Origin: Polyporus tsugae
Taxonomy: Eukaryota > Basidiomycota > Agaricomycetes > Polyporales > Polyporaceae
Assembly: GCA_024305745.1 (NCBI GenBank)
Contig: JAHRBS010000001.1
Location: forward strand, 310,001-374,000
DNA: 64,000 nucleotides
Direction: 5' to 3'
The notes beneath the pieces were generated by a model that did not search any database, was not told where the DNA came from, and saw only the letters and a program-made list of their open reading frames with translations. Shown here in pieces: positions 46,320 through 56,904 of the stretch. A program made the translations under genes and the position numbers. Within the stretch, counting starts at the first letter, position 1. Every line of letters starts with the position of its first letter.

Positions 46320-47164
46320 ATGGCCCAGCCAACCTCGACAAGCGCGACCGCGCCGTCGACAAGGACGGCAGACGGTGCCTCGGACGCCGAGTGGGGCATG
46401 ACGCCCGTCTGGAACCCGATGGTCATCCTCGCCTTCTTCTACGCCGTCCTCTTCCTCATCTTTGCCTCTGTCGCCACGCTCATCTTCGTCCGACGGCGGC
46501 GCCGTGCCCTCGCGCGCGCGCAGGAGGAGGCCGCTGCCGCGACCGCTACCACCAGCCCCACGACTACCACTAGCGCTGGCCAGGACCCCGAGAAGGGCCA
46601 GACGTCGGCGAGGCTCTCCGAGGACAGCGATGCCGACGGCGACGGCGACGGCGACGCGGACAAGACCGTGACCATCGCGCAGACTGGCCCTGGGGAGTGC
46701 AAGGGCTCCCCCGCGTCAGACGGGAAGCGGTGTTATACCGGGGACGCGCCGAGCGAGGACTGGACGCCGCCGCCCCTGCCCCGGTCGATAAGGTTCTCGT
46801 CGCGCGTGTCGACGCGGACGTCGCTGGCGTACCAGTGCAACGTGTCGGACATATCAATAGCGCAGCGCGAGACGTCGCAGGTCCTCGTGTGGCTGCCCTC
46901 GTTCCAGAGCAACGCTGGCGCGGCGCCAGGATCGGGTCCAGGCGCGGCGCGGCTGAGGGAGGGGGAACAGCTGAGGGAGGGGGAACAGTGTTCGGAGAAG
47001 GGGTCTGGGGAACAGGAGCAGGAGCGGGAGCAGGAGCAGGAGCAGGAGCAGGTTCCGGCGAAAGAGGTACGTCGTTTTTGCTGCGCCTGACGTTTTGGGT
47101 GGCTTCAATTTCGCTGACGGTGAGGACATAGGACTCGGACACTGAGACCGGCGTGGCGCAGTAG
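46320..47164 (+). CDS. single-pass membrane protein with acidic repeat tail
   Basis: Two-exon gene of about 265 residues. The start MAQPTSTSATAPSTRTADGA precedes one membrane helix (WNPMVILAFFYAVLFLIFAS to LIF) and a basic stop-transfer VRRRRRALARAQEEAA. The tail holds DADGDGDGDADKT, PPPLPRSIRFSSRVSTRTSL and a Glu/Gln run of GEQ and EQ dipeptides (REGEQLREGEQ, EQEQEREQEQEQEQ) from DNA slippage repeats near 46960-47060. The intron (donor GTACGT, acceptor CATAG) joins VPAKE to DSDTETGVAQ. No signal peptide; orientation with a cytosolic tail is likely. No family recognised. The same architecture as the 38399-39860 gene suggests they may be distant relatives, though sequence similarity is weak. 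Confidence 0.62.
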
Positions 47165-47890
47165 AAAGGCAGACTTCTCTTCTGGTTCTCTTGGGCCACG
47201 GGCTCGGGGTTTTGTGCATGGGTTAGAGGACATTCGGACTCGGCGGGAGCATACGATACGCATTACCCAACACAGCTGCTAATCACCGGCCGGACGTAAG
47301 TACCCCCTCCAGATGCGCCCTTTTGTTGACGTTTTGCTTACCTGCTTGCTCCTGCGACGTGCAGACGTTTGTAGCTAATGAGATGTTGCGATCGTGCACA
47401 GTATACCAGAGGCTTCATATCGGGCATGCTTCCATTCTTGCTTATCTCAATCGGCGCACACCGACCGAGCAGTGGTCAATTTGAGCCTGGCATGACCCAT
47501 CGCTGCTCCTTGCTCACCGTCGTATGCTAGGAGCTTCCCCGCCATGTCGTACGTCGGGAGGTGAGTCGTTCAAAGGCTCAGTAACCCCGTCCGTTCACCG
47601 AATACGACCAGATACCGTCATCAGTGTCATGGGATTGCTTCCATGTCTTCTAGCTGTCCGGTAACTCAGATTGTCCATATTTTTCTCGCACAGCGTCTAT
47701 GCGTCTGTGTCAAGGGGGTCGCATGCACAGCAACAAATTGGACACCTGACGTCCAAGAGAGGATTATATCTTGACGTGGATCCTCCGCCGCGCAAACTTC
47801 GCAAACACTGTAGACACGTGTCTCTTACACGGACGATATAACGAACAGCCGGTACCGTCTCTAATACCTAGACCTCCCGGACTGCACGAC
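47165..47890. promoter_or_regulatory. intergenic, promoter of GMC oxidase copy 2
   Basis: About 725 bp without a coding frame. A TATA-like GATATAACG lies about 55 bp upstream of the GMC start. Confidence 0.45.
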
Positions 47891-50679
47891 ATGACTGCCC
47901 CACAGCTATTCGAGGAGTACGATATCGTCTTCGCAGGAGGTTAGTGCTCTCATCGCATTGCAATCCAAACGGCGACCTTGGTACTGACAGCCTTATCCCC
48001 GCACCTGTGACTGTTGACAGGTGGAACGACGGCAGGGATAGTCGTCGGACGGCTCGCAGCGGCGGACCCGTCCCTGCGCATCCTCATACTCGAGACGGGC
48101 CCGCACACCCAGGACGACCTCGCGCACATCCAGCCCGCACGCTTCCTCACGCACCTTCAGCCCGGATCCAAGACGGTCAGGAACGTCGTCGCGAGGCCGA
48201 GCGAGCACCTCGATGGGCGCCAGCTCGCGGTGCAGTGTGGGCAGTGCGTCGGGGGCGGGTCCAGCGTGAATTGTGAGTACCCCCCTTGGTTTTCTCAGCT
48301 TTCCGACGGCCTCAGTGCCAATGCGTCCCACACAGTCGCGATGTATACGCGCGCTGCGGCGTCCGACTACGACGACTGGGCGACCGTGCACGAGAATCCC
48401 GGGTGGAGCTGGGCGGACCTTTTGCCGCTGATCAAGAAGGTGCGCGCATGCTCACGGAGCACGTCTAGTCCAATGCGACGACGCTAAGTAACGTCCGAAC
48501 CCGCACTCGTCTATCTTGCCAGGCCGAGACGTACCAGAACCACCCGAACCGACCAACGCACGGGTACAGCGGGCCGCTCAAGGTATCGTATGGCGGCGCG
48601 CCGACGAACGTCGGGCTGGACTACGTCGCGACGGTGGGGAAGTACGACAAGACGCGGGTCGTCGTCGATGACGCGAACCGGATGGTGGACGATGTGAACC
48701 GTCACGAGGTCTGACTTTCCCCAAATCTGTTTCCCTCCGATTGACTTTGACTGACTGACTGGGCACTTCTTTCCCATCGCGCATGTACTTGCACAGTTCT
48801 GGCCGAAGTGGATCGACGGGAAGACGGGACGTCGATCCGACGTCGCGCACAACTATCTGTACCCGGCCATGGCGACGTCGACGAACGTCCATCTCCTCGC
48901 GGGCCATTTCGTCAAACGGATTATCATCGAGTGCGTTGCTTCGCCCTTCCGCGTACCTCCTGTGTCGGTGCCAATCTTGACGACTTGTGTGCCTTCTTTA
49001 TCTTGCAGGGATGGAAGAGCCGCCGGGGTGGAGTTTGTGCGCAACGCTCAGGTCCTGCCTGATACTGACGCGTACGACGCGCCTCGTACCGCACGGGCCA
49101 AGAAGCTTGTTGTGCTGTCCGCCGGAGCCTTTGGCTCGCCTGCGATCCTAGAGCGCTCTGGTATAGGTCGGAAGGACATCCTTGAGCGCAACGGAATCGA
49201 ACGGGTGGTGGACCTCCCTATGGTCGGCGAGAACTACAACGGTGATTGCGGCCTTTCCCTGCATGTTAATTCGGAATTAAAAGGCTAAGCAGGGACGCGC
49301 CACAGATCACCACCTTTTGTTCCTCCCTTTCCACGCAAGCAAAGACGCAGAGACTATCGACGGCATCGTGAGGAGTGATCCGAGCGAGATCCAGAGTACG
49401 CACCTTTCTTGCCATCGCTCAAGTCCCGTTCTCCGTTTACCGATAAGCGCCCCTGTCCTGCAGAGTGGTCCGCACAATGGCTCAAGGATGGGAAAGGGCT
49501 CATGGCTACCAAGTGCGTACTACGGCGTTCACACCCACCACTTGTGCCTGATAGCCACATCCTCCACAGCGGTTGTGACGGAGGGATGAAGTACCGCCCT
49601 TCTCCCGAAGAGCTTCGCGCGATCGGCCCAGACTTCGCTGACTCGGACATCTGGAGGTCGTTCTACGCCCCATCTCCAGACAAGGCCGTCCTGTTCTTCG
49701 GGATGATCTCCCAGTAAGCCTCGTGCCCCCCCACCCCCTCCCCTCGAGTCCAAGTGCTCAGACGAACGATCGCCCTTATGCAGATACATCGGAACCGCGC
49801 CGCCTCCCCCAGACCACAAATGCTACAGCACCTTCGCGTACCTCACGTACCCCACGGGCACCGGCTCCGTGCACATCACCTCCGCGGACGACGTCACCGC
49901 GCCCGTCGCCTTCGACTCGGGCGTCTGCAGCCGGTCAGTTGCGTCCACCTCTTCTACCCCAGTCCACAGCCTCGGACCTTCGTTATTCGCTATCCGGCGT
50001 TGACGACACGGACCGGACAGGAAGGAGGACGTCGCGCTGATGCGCCACATGTACAAGGTCTGCCGCGAGTACGGGCGGCGCATGGCGTCGTCCCGCGGCG
50101 AGATCGCGCGCGACCACCCCAACTTCGCCCCAGGCAGCGCCGCTGCCGTGCCGACGGAACTTGTGCAAGCGGGTTCTGTCGGCGTCGACGCGCCGGATAT
50201 CATCTATAGTGCGGAGGACGACAAGGTGGTCGAGTCGCACATCAAGGCGAACAGTGAGTGTTTTCATGGTCATCCGTGTGCATCCTACCGGTCTGGTAAT
50301 GCTGATGAATGTATCCTCGGCAGTCCAGACGGCGTGGCATTCGGTAAGTAGAGCGTTGACTCTCTACGGTGCTTGTAAGCCTAACCGTAGTGCGAACACG
50401 TTAACAGCTGGGGACGTGCGCGATGAAGCCCCGCGAGAAGGGCGGCGTAGTGGACTCGCGGCTGAACGTCTACGGCATTCGCGGCTTGAAGATCGCGGAC
50501 ATGTCGATCGCGCCTTCCAACATGGGCACGGTGAGTCGTTGCATAGTCGTTCATGTTCGAGTAGTCCATACGGTCTTATACATGCAATCCCTCTGTAGAA
50601 TACATACTCTACAGCGATCACTATTGGGGAGAAGGCAGCAGTCATCATTGCCGAGGATCTGGGCGTCCAGGGTGTATAG
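47891..50679 (+). CDS. GMC alcohol oxidase, copy 2
   Basis: Full-length paralog of the gene at 34560-37142, with the same intron positions where checked. The start MTAPQLFEEYDIVFAGG is spliced to GTTAGIVVGRLAAADPSLRI. Then CGQCVGGGSSVN spliced to FAMYTRAAASDYDDWATVHE, KKAETYQNHPNRPTHGYSGP, FWPKWIDGKTGRRSDVAHNY (an intron donor GTCTGA here is weak) and KLVVLSAGAFGSPAILERSG. The catalytic His lies in QTAWHS spliced to LGTCAMKPREKGG, the Asn in MGTNTYSTAITIGEKAAVII. It ends AEDLGVQGV without PTS1; no signal peptide. All junctions I checked restore frame, so the gene appears functional. It would make aldehyde and H2O2 from an alcohol. Its stop is 245 bp from the stop of the convergent caleosin gene, an arrangement repeated in decayed form at 56.9-58.6 kb. 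Confidence 0.9.
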
Positions 50680-50924
50680 CGAGTACCCAGGATTTAACGT
50701 TCAGTCCTGGGCGGACAACTATATTGTAACCGTGTACTTGTGCTGAAGGACTCGCTAGAGACTCGGACCAACAGGATTTTCGTACCGGACGCAATTCAGG
50801 GAAACTGGCTATGAACTGGACTGTCGTGATCAGCCATACATCATCATCATGCCAAGTTCGGCGTGGTTCTACACTAAATTGACCGCATATAGTCAGGACT
50901 GCGAAGAGATGGGCACTCAAGTAC

Positions 50925-52022
50925 TCAGTCCTCCTTCTGCTTTCCGCTCATCTTGCCAGTCCTCTTTCCCGTTGCGTCCGTCCTGTCTCCATCTCCATCT
51001 TGTCCGAACTTTCCAGCTTCTCCTCCTCTGTTCCGGACAATCTCGTCGAAGATACTCCCGTCGAACACCTTGCGGATGTCCTCCTTCTTGATGAACCCAC
51101 CGGGGTCCGGCCGGAGCAGCGTGTACGTCAAGAACCCTGCAGCAGACAGATATGACTGAGCGACGGCCGCCCCGCGCCATACAGTCGTCACTTACACGCC
51201 ACGGCTGCGCCGAGCCAGCCTACGGGGTCCAGCAGGAGCCGCTGTGCCACGACCGCCTCCCACAGCCTGTTCGAATGTATGCCCTCCTTCTGGCCGTACT
51301 TTGCGAAGAAGTCCTCAAACCTGCGCGGAGAGAAACTGTGAGAACGCACGCGCATACACAACCGAACACCAGAACAGAAAGACGACTCGCGCACTCACTT
51401 CTGCGGCACGAACCTCCCCTCGCCATCAAACACGCCCGAGTCGCTCCCATGCTTGCACCGGTGCACCCGCGCGAGCCAGATGCGAGCCAGCGGGTCGGGC
51501 AGGCGCCCCGCGCACGTCGGGTACGAGAACAGCGCGTGCGTGACGAGCGTGCCCGCCGCGCACGCGGGGAGCCCGAACCCCAGCGCGCGCAGCCCGCGGA
51601 AGGTGTCGTGCGGCCAGACGACGCCGTCGGCGTCGGCGTCGAAGAACGCGCAGTGCTGCTGGAGGACGGTCTGGTGTGCGTGTGCTTGCGCCCAGTCGGG
51701 CGTGCCGGAGGGGGACTCAACGGAGGGCGCGGTGTTCGCGCGGGCGGTCCCTGCCGTGTGAGGAGCGCGTGTGAGTGGGTGTGGGGTGCGGGGGCGAGGC
51801 GTGGGGCGTGGTGAGGCACGTACCGGGGTTGGGCAGGCGGGCGTTGGCTGCGGAGTGGGGGTTGAAGACGGGGCGGAGAACGGTGACGTCCACGTCTGGG
51901 ATGGTGGTTTGGATGGCGGGGACGGCGTGTGGCTGTTGCCCTGGGGAAGGGTCATTGTCCGCGGTGGGGAATGGTACGGCGAAATTGGGGCCAAAGGCGA
52001 AGGAGAACAAGGGGCTGAACAT
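50925..52022 (-). CDS. caleosin, probable heme peroxygenase, copy 1
   Basis: Caleosin family: lipid-body or ER-associated EF-hand heme protein using hydroperoxides to oxygenate unsaturated fatty acids; about 270 residues in four or five exons. The start MFSPLFSFAFGPNFAVPFPT leads to AIQTTIPDVDVTVLRPVFN. After an intron: HQTVLQQHCAFFDADADGVV, the first heme His plus the Ca2+ loop DADADGVVWPHD, then FRGLRALGFG. The Pro-knot-like region is YPTCAGRLPDPLARIWLARV. The second heme His is in HRCKHGSDSGVFDGEGRFVP. Next come QKFEDFFAKYGQKEGIHSNR and LLRPDPGGFIKKEDIRKVFD, then a Gly/Asp/Lys-rich tail. The ATG at 52022 has a TATATA about 25-30 bp upstream; the frame extends further only through a TTG. 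The paralog at 57640-58610 is broken. Confidence 0.87.
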
Positions 52023-52142
52023 GGTGGGTGGTTCGTGTTGAGGTGGTATATAATCCAACCTCCCTGCGAGATGGCTGCAACGGACGGGAAGCGAGATGGG
52101 GACCGGATCGCCGTCAGTGTGACGTCACCATATACGGACACG

Positions 52143-52257
52143 CGTTCAGCCACATAATTTGAGTTTCCTAAGTTTGAGAACCGATGCTCGCGGTTGGAGT
52201 CTACAGATAAAAGGAGAGTCATGTGCAAAACATACTAACACAACTTGATCCAACAAG
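52143..52257. repeat. duplicated upstream segment of caleosin, copy A
   Basis: Shares TTTGAGAACCGATGCTCGCG and GGAGTCTACA with 58759-58868 in the same orientation, and lies at the same relative place upstream of a caleosin copy. Confidence 0.7.
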
Positions 52258-52319
52258 GCTGGTCGCATAATAGGCTACATGAGAATACGTACGTGGATAC
52301 CCAGCCGCCAGGGCGCGGT

Positions 52320-52490
52320 ACCGGTCTCTGTTCTCTGTTGACTGACTCGGGTTTGGGACTCGCCTGGGTGAGAACACGTACTCGAATCTGGGTCGTTGCG
52401 ATGCGAGAACCGAGTAGAAAACATCTGCCGATGACCAGACGACGTGACCAGACGGCAGCGGACGACGGGAACCACTGTCAATTGCAACCA
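52320..52490. repeat. duplicated spacer segment, copy A
   Basis: On the minus strand it contains ATCGGCAGATGTTTTCTACT, CGGTTCTCGCATCG and CACCCAGGCGAGTC, matched by about 59860-59990 (ATCTTCTACTCGGTTCTTG, CACCCAGGCGAGTC). The order relative to the caleosin copies is kept in both blocks. Confidence 0.65.
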
Positions 52491-54656
52491 GACTGACCAG
52501 GCCGCGGAAGCGAAGGTCGAACTTGGCCCGGACCTCAGCGCCGAAATAAGGCTGTATTAATCCCCCCGACTGCCTTGGCAAGTCATCGAGAGGGTCGTTA
52601 GCCATTCTGCCAACCATCGCAAAACACTACGCAACTTCTTCCTCACTTGTCGTCAGCTCTGATTGTGAGTCTGTCCTCGCAATCTCTGTTTCATGGTTGT
52701 CTACGTCAATTTCAAGAGCAGGGACCGTACTATCTGCTACACTCTCCGCCTCTTCCGCCCTTCCTTCGCGGCATCTCAAAATTTCCGAGCGCTGTTGGCA
52801 TTCGCTATCATCCGAGTGGAGGTATACAGTACTTATTCGAGCGCCTCTGGATGTGATCAAACGACACCTCCGAGAGCGCAAGCTGTACGTCGCCGCTGCA
52901 CGAGTACTATTGTAAGAGCGCACGAACACTCGTACAGTAGCGTTGTGCTTCCGTATGCGCATACACATGTCATTCATTCCTAAACATACGCGCGACGGAT
53001 GCACGTCAATCAATTTATTTGAAAGACGACAACGACGCATGGTGAGATCGTACGCGTCGAGCCCCCAAGAGCATCAAGCCTGAGGGTAAAAAGGCGGATG
53101 CGACTCCCTCGGGCTGACATGTCCGAGGCCTACCGTGGTCCCCGCCCGATTCACCATCAGCCGGATAGAACTCTCCCCTCCGAGTCATACTCGCCATTCT
53201 TCACCGCCGTGCGGTTCTAATTCTTTTGCTAACCCCTTCCGAGTACTGCCTCTACCACCCTTCGGGGATCCGGCACGATCCCATCCCCTGGCGCCTCTGC
53301 CCGGACTCCTTTCAGCATCGTGACTTGCGTCTTCGAGCCACTGCGACCGACATTGACACCGACACAAGCACGTTCGCCAAGCGTCGGCTGGGCGCGAGGA
53401 TGTGGAAGGAGACCCAGGGCCAAGGAGAAGCTCCGACGAATGGGCAATCTCCCGCCGTACGAGCACTGACGTGCTCGGTCGTCTTCGACTCCGACTAAGT
53501 CATGCGATTGCATGCTCGACCGCTCAGCGCTCACCGACATAATGTCATGCCTGGCGCCACCGGCTCCGTGTTCTGGAACGACTCCTGTACTAGGCGTCGT
53601 CGCAAGGTCGGCCCGCCCCCAGGTTCCAACGGCACGTTCGACGCTCGCTACGATTCACAGCCCCAGCACCAGGTCCCGTCAACGACAGGGCTTGGCAGTG
53701 CTTCCTTGGCCTAAGGGCAGGAGGGATCAGAGGGGTTCGGTCATGACGCAGGCGGTTGGACGCTGACCTACCACTGTCATTTGCCAGTGCCCAGCCGACC
53801 TGGAGCTCTCTGGTGTGGGCCTGTGGCTTTTATGTGGTTAGCGTTCTGGGCACGGACTTTACTGTATGCGCTCTTACCGACAGTGAGCACAACCGTGTCG
53901 CTATGTATTTGCATCCTGTACTAGGAGCTCTCGCCCGTGCATCCCACCGCGCCGTCAAGAGTTCTGTTGGAAAGGGATGGAGCCACGCACGCAATGTCAA
54001 TGTCACACACTTCTCGATTATTTCATTGCGTCCCGCCGCGCCGCCAAGCGGTTCGGTCAGGCCAATAAAATGGATCAAAGGGTTGTAACCATGCACGCAA
54101 CGCGCACGCAATGCTCATAGCATCCGGAAGACATAGTGGCATGCGCGGTCTTCATCGATCAATGACGCATCAACGAAGATATACTCTCGAAATTCCTGTC
54201 GCAAACCCGAGCAATGATGTCTAGGGATTGCGGAATCATCAGCCTGAGGTCGTAACCTCCACGCTCGGATTTTGCTAAGATGTGGACACCAGTGTGACCT
54301 GCCAAGATGAACCCCTGGTTGGGTTGTTCGCGGCGTTGGGGTCCGGCACCGCCACACAGGGCGGAACCACTTGCTGTCGAGTGTCACACTCGCTGCCTTA
54401 GTCCCTATTGCGGCCCATTCATATTCAGAAGCGGTGCTGCAACCTCTCCATGATGGTTACACAAAGGGGAACTTTGTCAGCTCACAAGTTTGTCTTGGAA
54501 CGGAGTGACCTGTACTCGCCCTCGAACGAGAAGTCCACCACGCGTCAAGATCTCCCTCGCCTCCTCCACCTCTCGGCATGACACAAGCCACAAGACTCCT
54601 AGTGAACGGGTCGACGTTGCACCCTCGCCCGCTCGGCCCACCGGTATACGATACGA

Positions 54657-54662
54657 TATAAA
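54657..54662 (+). promoter_or_regulatory. TATA box of KD-repeat gene
   Basis: TATAAA about 94 bp upstream of the ATG at 54756, followed by a C-rich leader. Confidence 0.5.
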
Positions 54663-54755
54663 GACCCACCTTGCGCGCGCAACCCATCCATCCCCCCAGC
54701 TCAACCGGCTACACACATCTCCTCCTATAACCCATAACCCTCTTCACGCACCACC

Positions 54756-55636
54756 ATGTTCTCCAAGAACACCTTCGTCACGCTCGCGCTCGTGCCCCTC
54801 GCGGTCGTCACCGTCCTCGCGCAGGTCGCCTCCGCCGCCCCCGCCCCCGGCGTCGCCGCCCTCCAGGTCCGCGGCGACTTTGCGCCGGCCGTGAGGCGCG
54901 ACTGGTACGCACCATGCCGTCTTGATCTTGATGGGTCGGGCACTGACGAGTTAACGCACCACACCGTGCTTTCAGGGACGGCTTCGGCAGGAAGGACGGC
55001 GACAGGAAGGACGGCGACAGGAAGGACGGCGACAGGAAGGACGGCGACAGGAAGGACGGCGACAGGAAGGACGACATCGACGGCAAGCACCAGAAGGACA
55101 GGGATAGGAAGAAGGACAGGAAGAAAGGCGACGACTGGTACTGTGAGTGGTTTCAGCCCTCGGTCGTGAGAGGATAGGCGGGACTCATCGGAGCGCGCGT
55201 TACGGTTACAGTGGCGGCTAGGGACGACAAGGACGACAAGAACAGGAAGGATGGGAAGGACGACAAGGACAGGGATCGGGGTAGGAAGGACGACAAGGAT
55301 AGGAAGGACGACAAGGACAGGAAGGACGACAAGGACAGGAAGGACGACAAGGACAGGAAGGACGACAGAGACAGGAAGGACGACAGGGACAGGAAGGACG
55401 ACAAGGGCAGGAAGGACGATAAAGACGACAGGGACAAGAAGGACCACCAGGACTGGGACTGGGATGGGAAGGACAGGAAGGACGGGAAGGACGGGAAGGA
55501 TCGGGACAGGAAGCACGACGACAAGGACGACAAGGATAGGAAGGACAGGGAGCACGAGAAGGATCACAAGGACGGTAAAGATAGGAAGGACGACAAGGGT
55601 AGGAAGGACGGCAAGGGCTGGGACTGGGGTTACTAA
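54756..55636 (+). CDS. secreted lysine/aspartate tandem-repeat protein
   Basis: Three exons, about 235 residues. Signal peptide MFSKNTFVTLALVPLAVVTV ends near QVASAAPAP. A short linker VAALQVRGDFAPAVRRDW is followed by two repeat arrays. Array 1 (54980-55075, 15-bp DNA unit) encodes five RKDGD units. Array 2 (about 55210-55440, 18-bp unit) encodes DRKDDK hexapeptides with variants DRDRK and KGRKDD. A WDWDG patch and a final GKGWDWGY punctuate the chain. Both introns split a Trp codon (TG|G) and rejoin to GAC, so W-D junctions flank each exon. The product is very hydrophilic, nearly charge-balanced (K/R against D/E) and surely disordered outside the cell or in the wall. No family recognised. 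The opposite strand also lacks stops for 366 codons; this is a by-product of the repeats. Confidence 0.7.
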
Positions 55637-55863
55637 ACTCGCAGCCCCGGTCGATCTCCCTCTTTGGCGTGCCCGTGATCCTTGACTTCGTTCGTCTTCG
55701 TGGCACTTCAGCCATTTCTCATTAGCATGCTGTTGTTTGTATGCATCCAAAATAATACGTTGACGACTTATCGCGATGATGCCTGCGTCAACCACACTCC
55801 TGCGTGCATTCTGCGCGCTGCTCATCGCTGCGCCCTTGCGATCTTCTCACGACGGTTCCGACG

Positions 55864-56633
55864 ATGATCTTCAACGTCTTCTCCGTTTGCAGCGCTCGCT
55901 GCTGTCTCCCGTGTATGCGCGCAAGACACGAACGATTACGCCCAGGTTTGCATTCGGAAGGCCGTTGCAGGAAATCTGTGCAACAGCGTGTGAGTATCAG
56001 ATGCACTCTTCGGGACGCTGACGACTCTCCGCAGTGACGATCCGAACTGCATGTGCGGGGAAGGGAACCAAATCTCGTCGTGCGCGCAGAGCAGCTGCGG
56101 CTCCGCGCAGGAAGCAGCGTTCAGCTCCCTCTCCGCATTTGTATGCATGCGGTATGGCCCAGGCCAGTGAGTGACTCCTGATCACGATCTCTTTACTGTT
56201 GCTTGAGAATATGGGGCGGCTCACGTACTTGTACTTTCGCATCCAGTGCCACAGCTACCGAGGGGCACCAGCACGGCGCACGCCGGCGTTCTCCGTCCCT
56301 CCGCTCCCCCCCATCTCGTCTCCGACCGCGCTCCCCATCACCGCTCCTTCTAGCAGCGAGTCCGGCACGGCGGTGTCTACCACGTCGTCGACCAGCCCAA
56401 CCAGGACCGGTTTGGCACCGTCGCAGACCGGCACGAGCTCCGTCACGACTGCAACATCTGCTGCCGCCTCTTCAGATGCCTCAGGGACGAGTGTTGCTTC
56501 CACCCAGACGTCGAATGGGGTACGGAGCGGGGGGTGAGCGCTGAGGGGGGACTTTGGTGTCTGGTCCGGCGGCTTGGTTGGAGTGGGCGTCGCGTTGGCC
56601 GGGGCCGTCGCTGGCGCTGTGCTCGCTTTGTGA
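55864..56633 (+). pseudogene. CFEM protein pseudogene
   Basis: Decayed copy of the CFEM gene at 60640-61431. It keeps ATGATCTTCAACGT, the two-intron layout and most of the second exon (NCMCGEGNQISS, QSSCGSAQEAAFSSLSAFVC). Damage: a 2-bp deletion within the signal-peptide region (about 55888-55895) shifts the frame so that the signal peptide reads out of frame; the first CFEM cysteine codon is TAC instead of TGC; the third exon start is altered. The Ser/Thr-rich stretch and the hydrophobic GPI-type end (VGVGVALAGAVAGAVLAL) can still be read. It lies 230 bp after the KD-repeat gene. Confidence 0.8.
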
Positions 56634-56904
56634 GTTGGACATTTCAATACATATGTATGTGTGTTCAAAAAACATACGTTGTCGCGTCGTCTCTATCTGT
56701 CCTGTATAGTACAGACCGAGATGTAGTCCGTCGGACGGAGAGGCAGTAGGAGGGATATCAGGCTGCTGCCGTCACTGGCACACTCAGACTGCAGTGCCGA
56801 AGTTCGCGTGTCCAGCGGCAATCCGGTCCGTCTCTCCGCCAGATGCCTGGCTGCACAATAGTGACTAGTCCTCTCAAGGCTTCCTACTAACGGCGGCGCG
56901 CGCA
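56634..56904. other. junction between duplicated blocks
   Basis: Spacer of 270 bp separating the CFEM pseudogene (end of block A) from the start of the truncated GMC copy (block B). No repeat signature of a transposon was seen at the boundary. Confidence 0.4.

Larger units (their letters stand above)
52023..54755. other. 2.7-kb spacer with duplicated segments
   Basis: No intact gene. Segments 52143-52257 and about 52320-52490 recur downstream in block B (see repeats). Further frames between 52.6 and 54.1 kb (the longest 137 codons) show no family features. A TATAAA at 54657-54662 belongs to the next gene. Confidence 0.5.

Noticed and set aside
52023..52058. Upstream start for caleosin copy 1 (DYIPPQHEPPT)
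   Set aside because: The upstream codon is TTG, not ATG, and the sequence there is a TATA-like element plus leader, poorly kept in copy 2.
54725..55825. 366-codon open frame on the minus strand (Val/Leu/Pro-rich)
   Set aside because: It is the antisense of the GAC/AAG/AGG repeat arrays, which contain no stop codons on either strand. The plus strand has a signal peptide, TATA box and in-frame introns.
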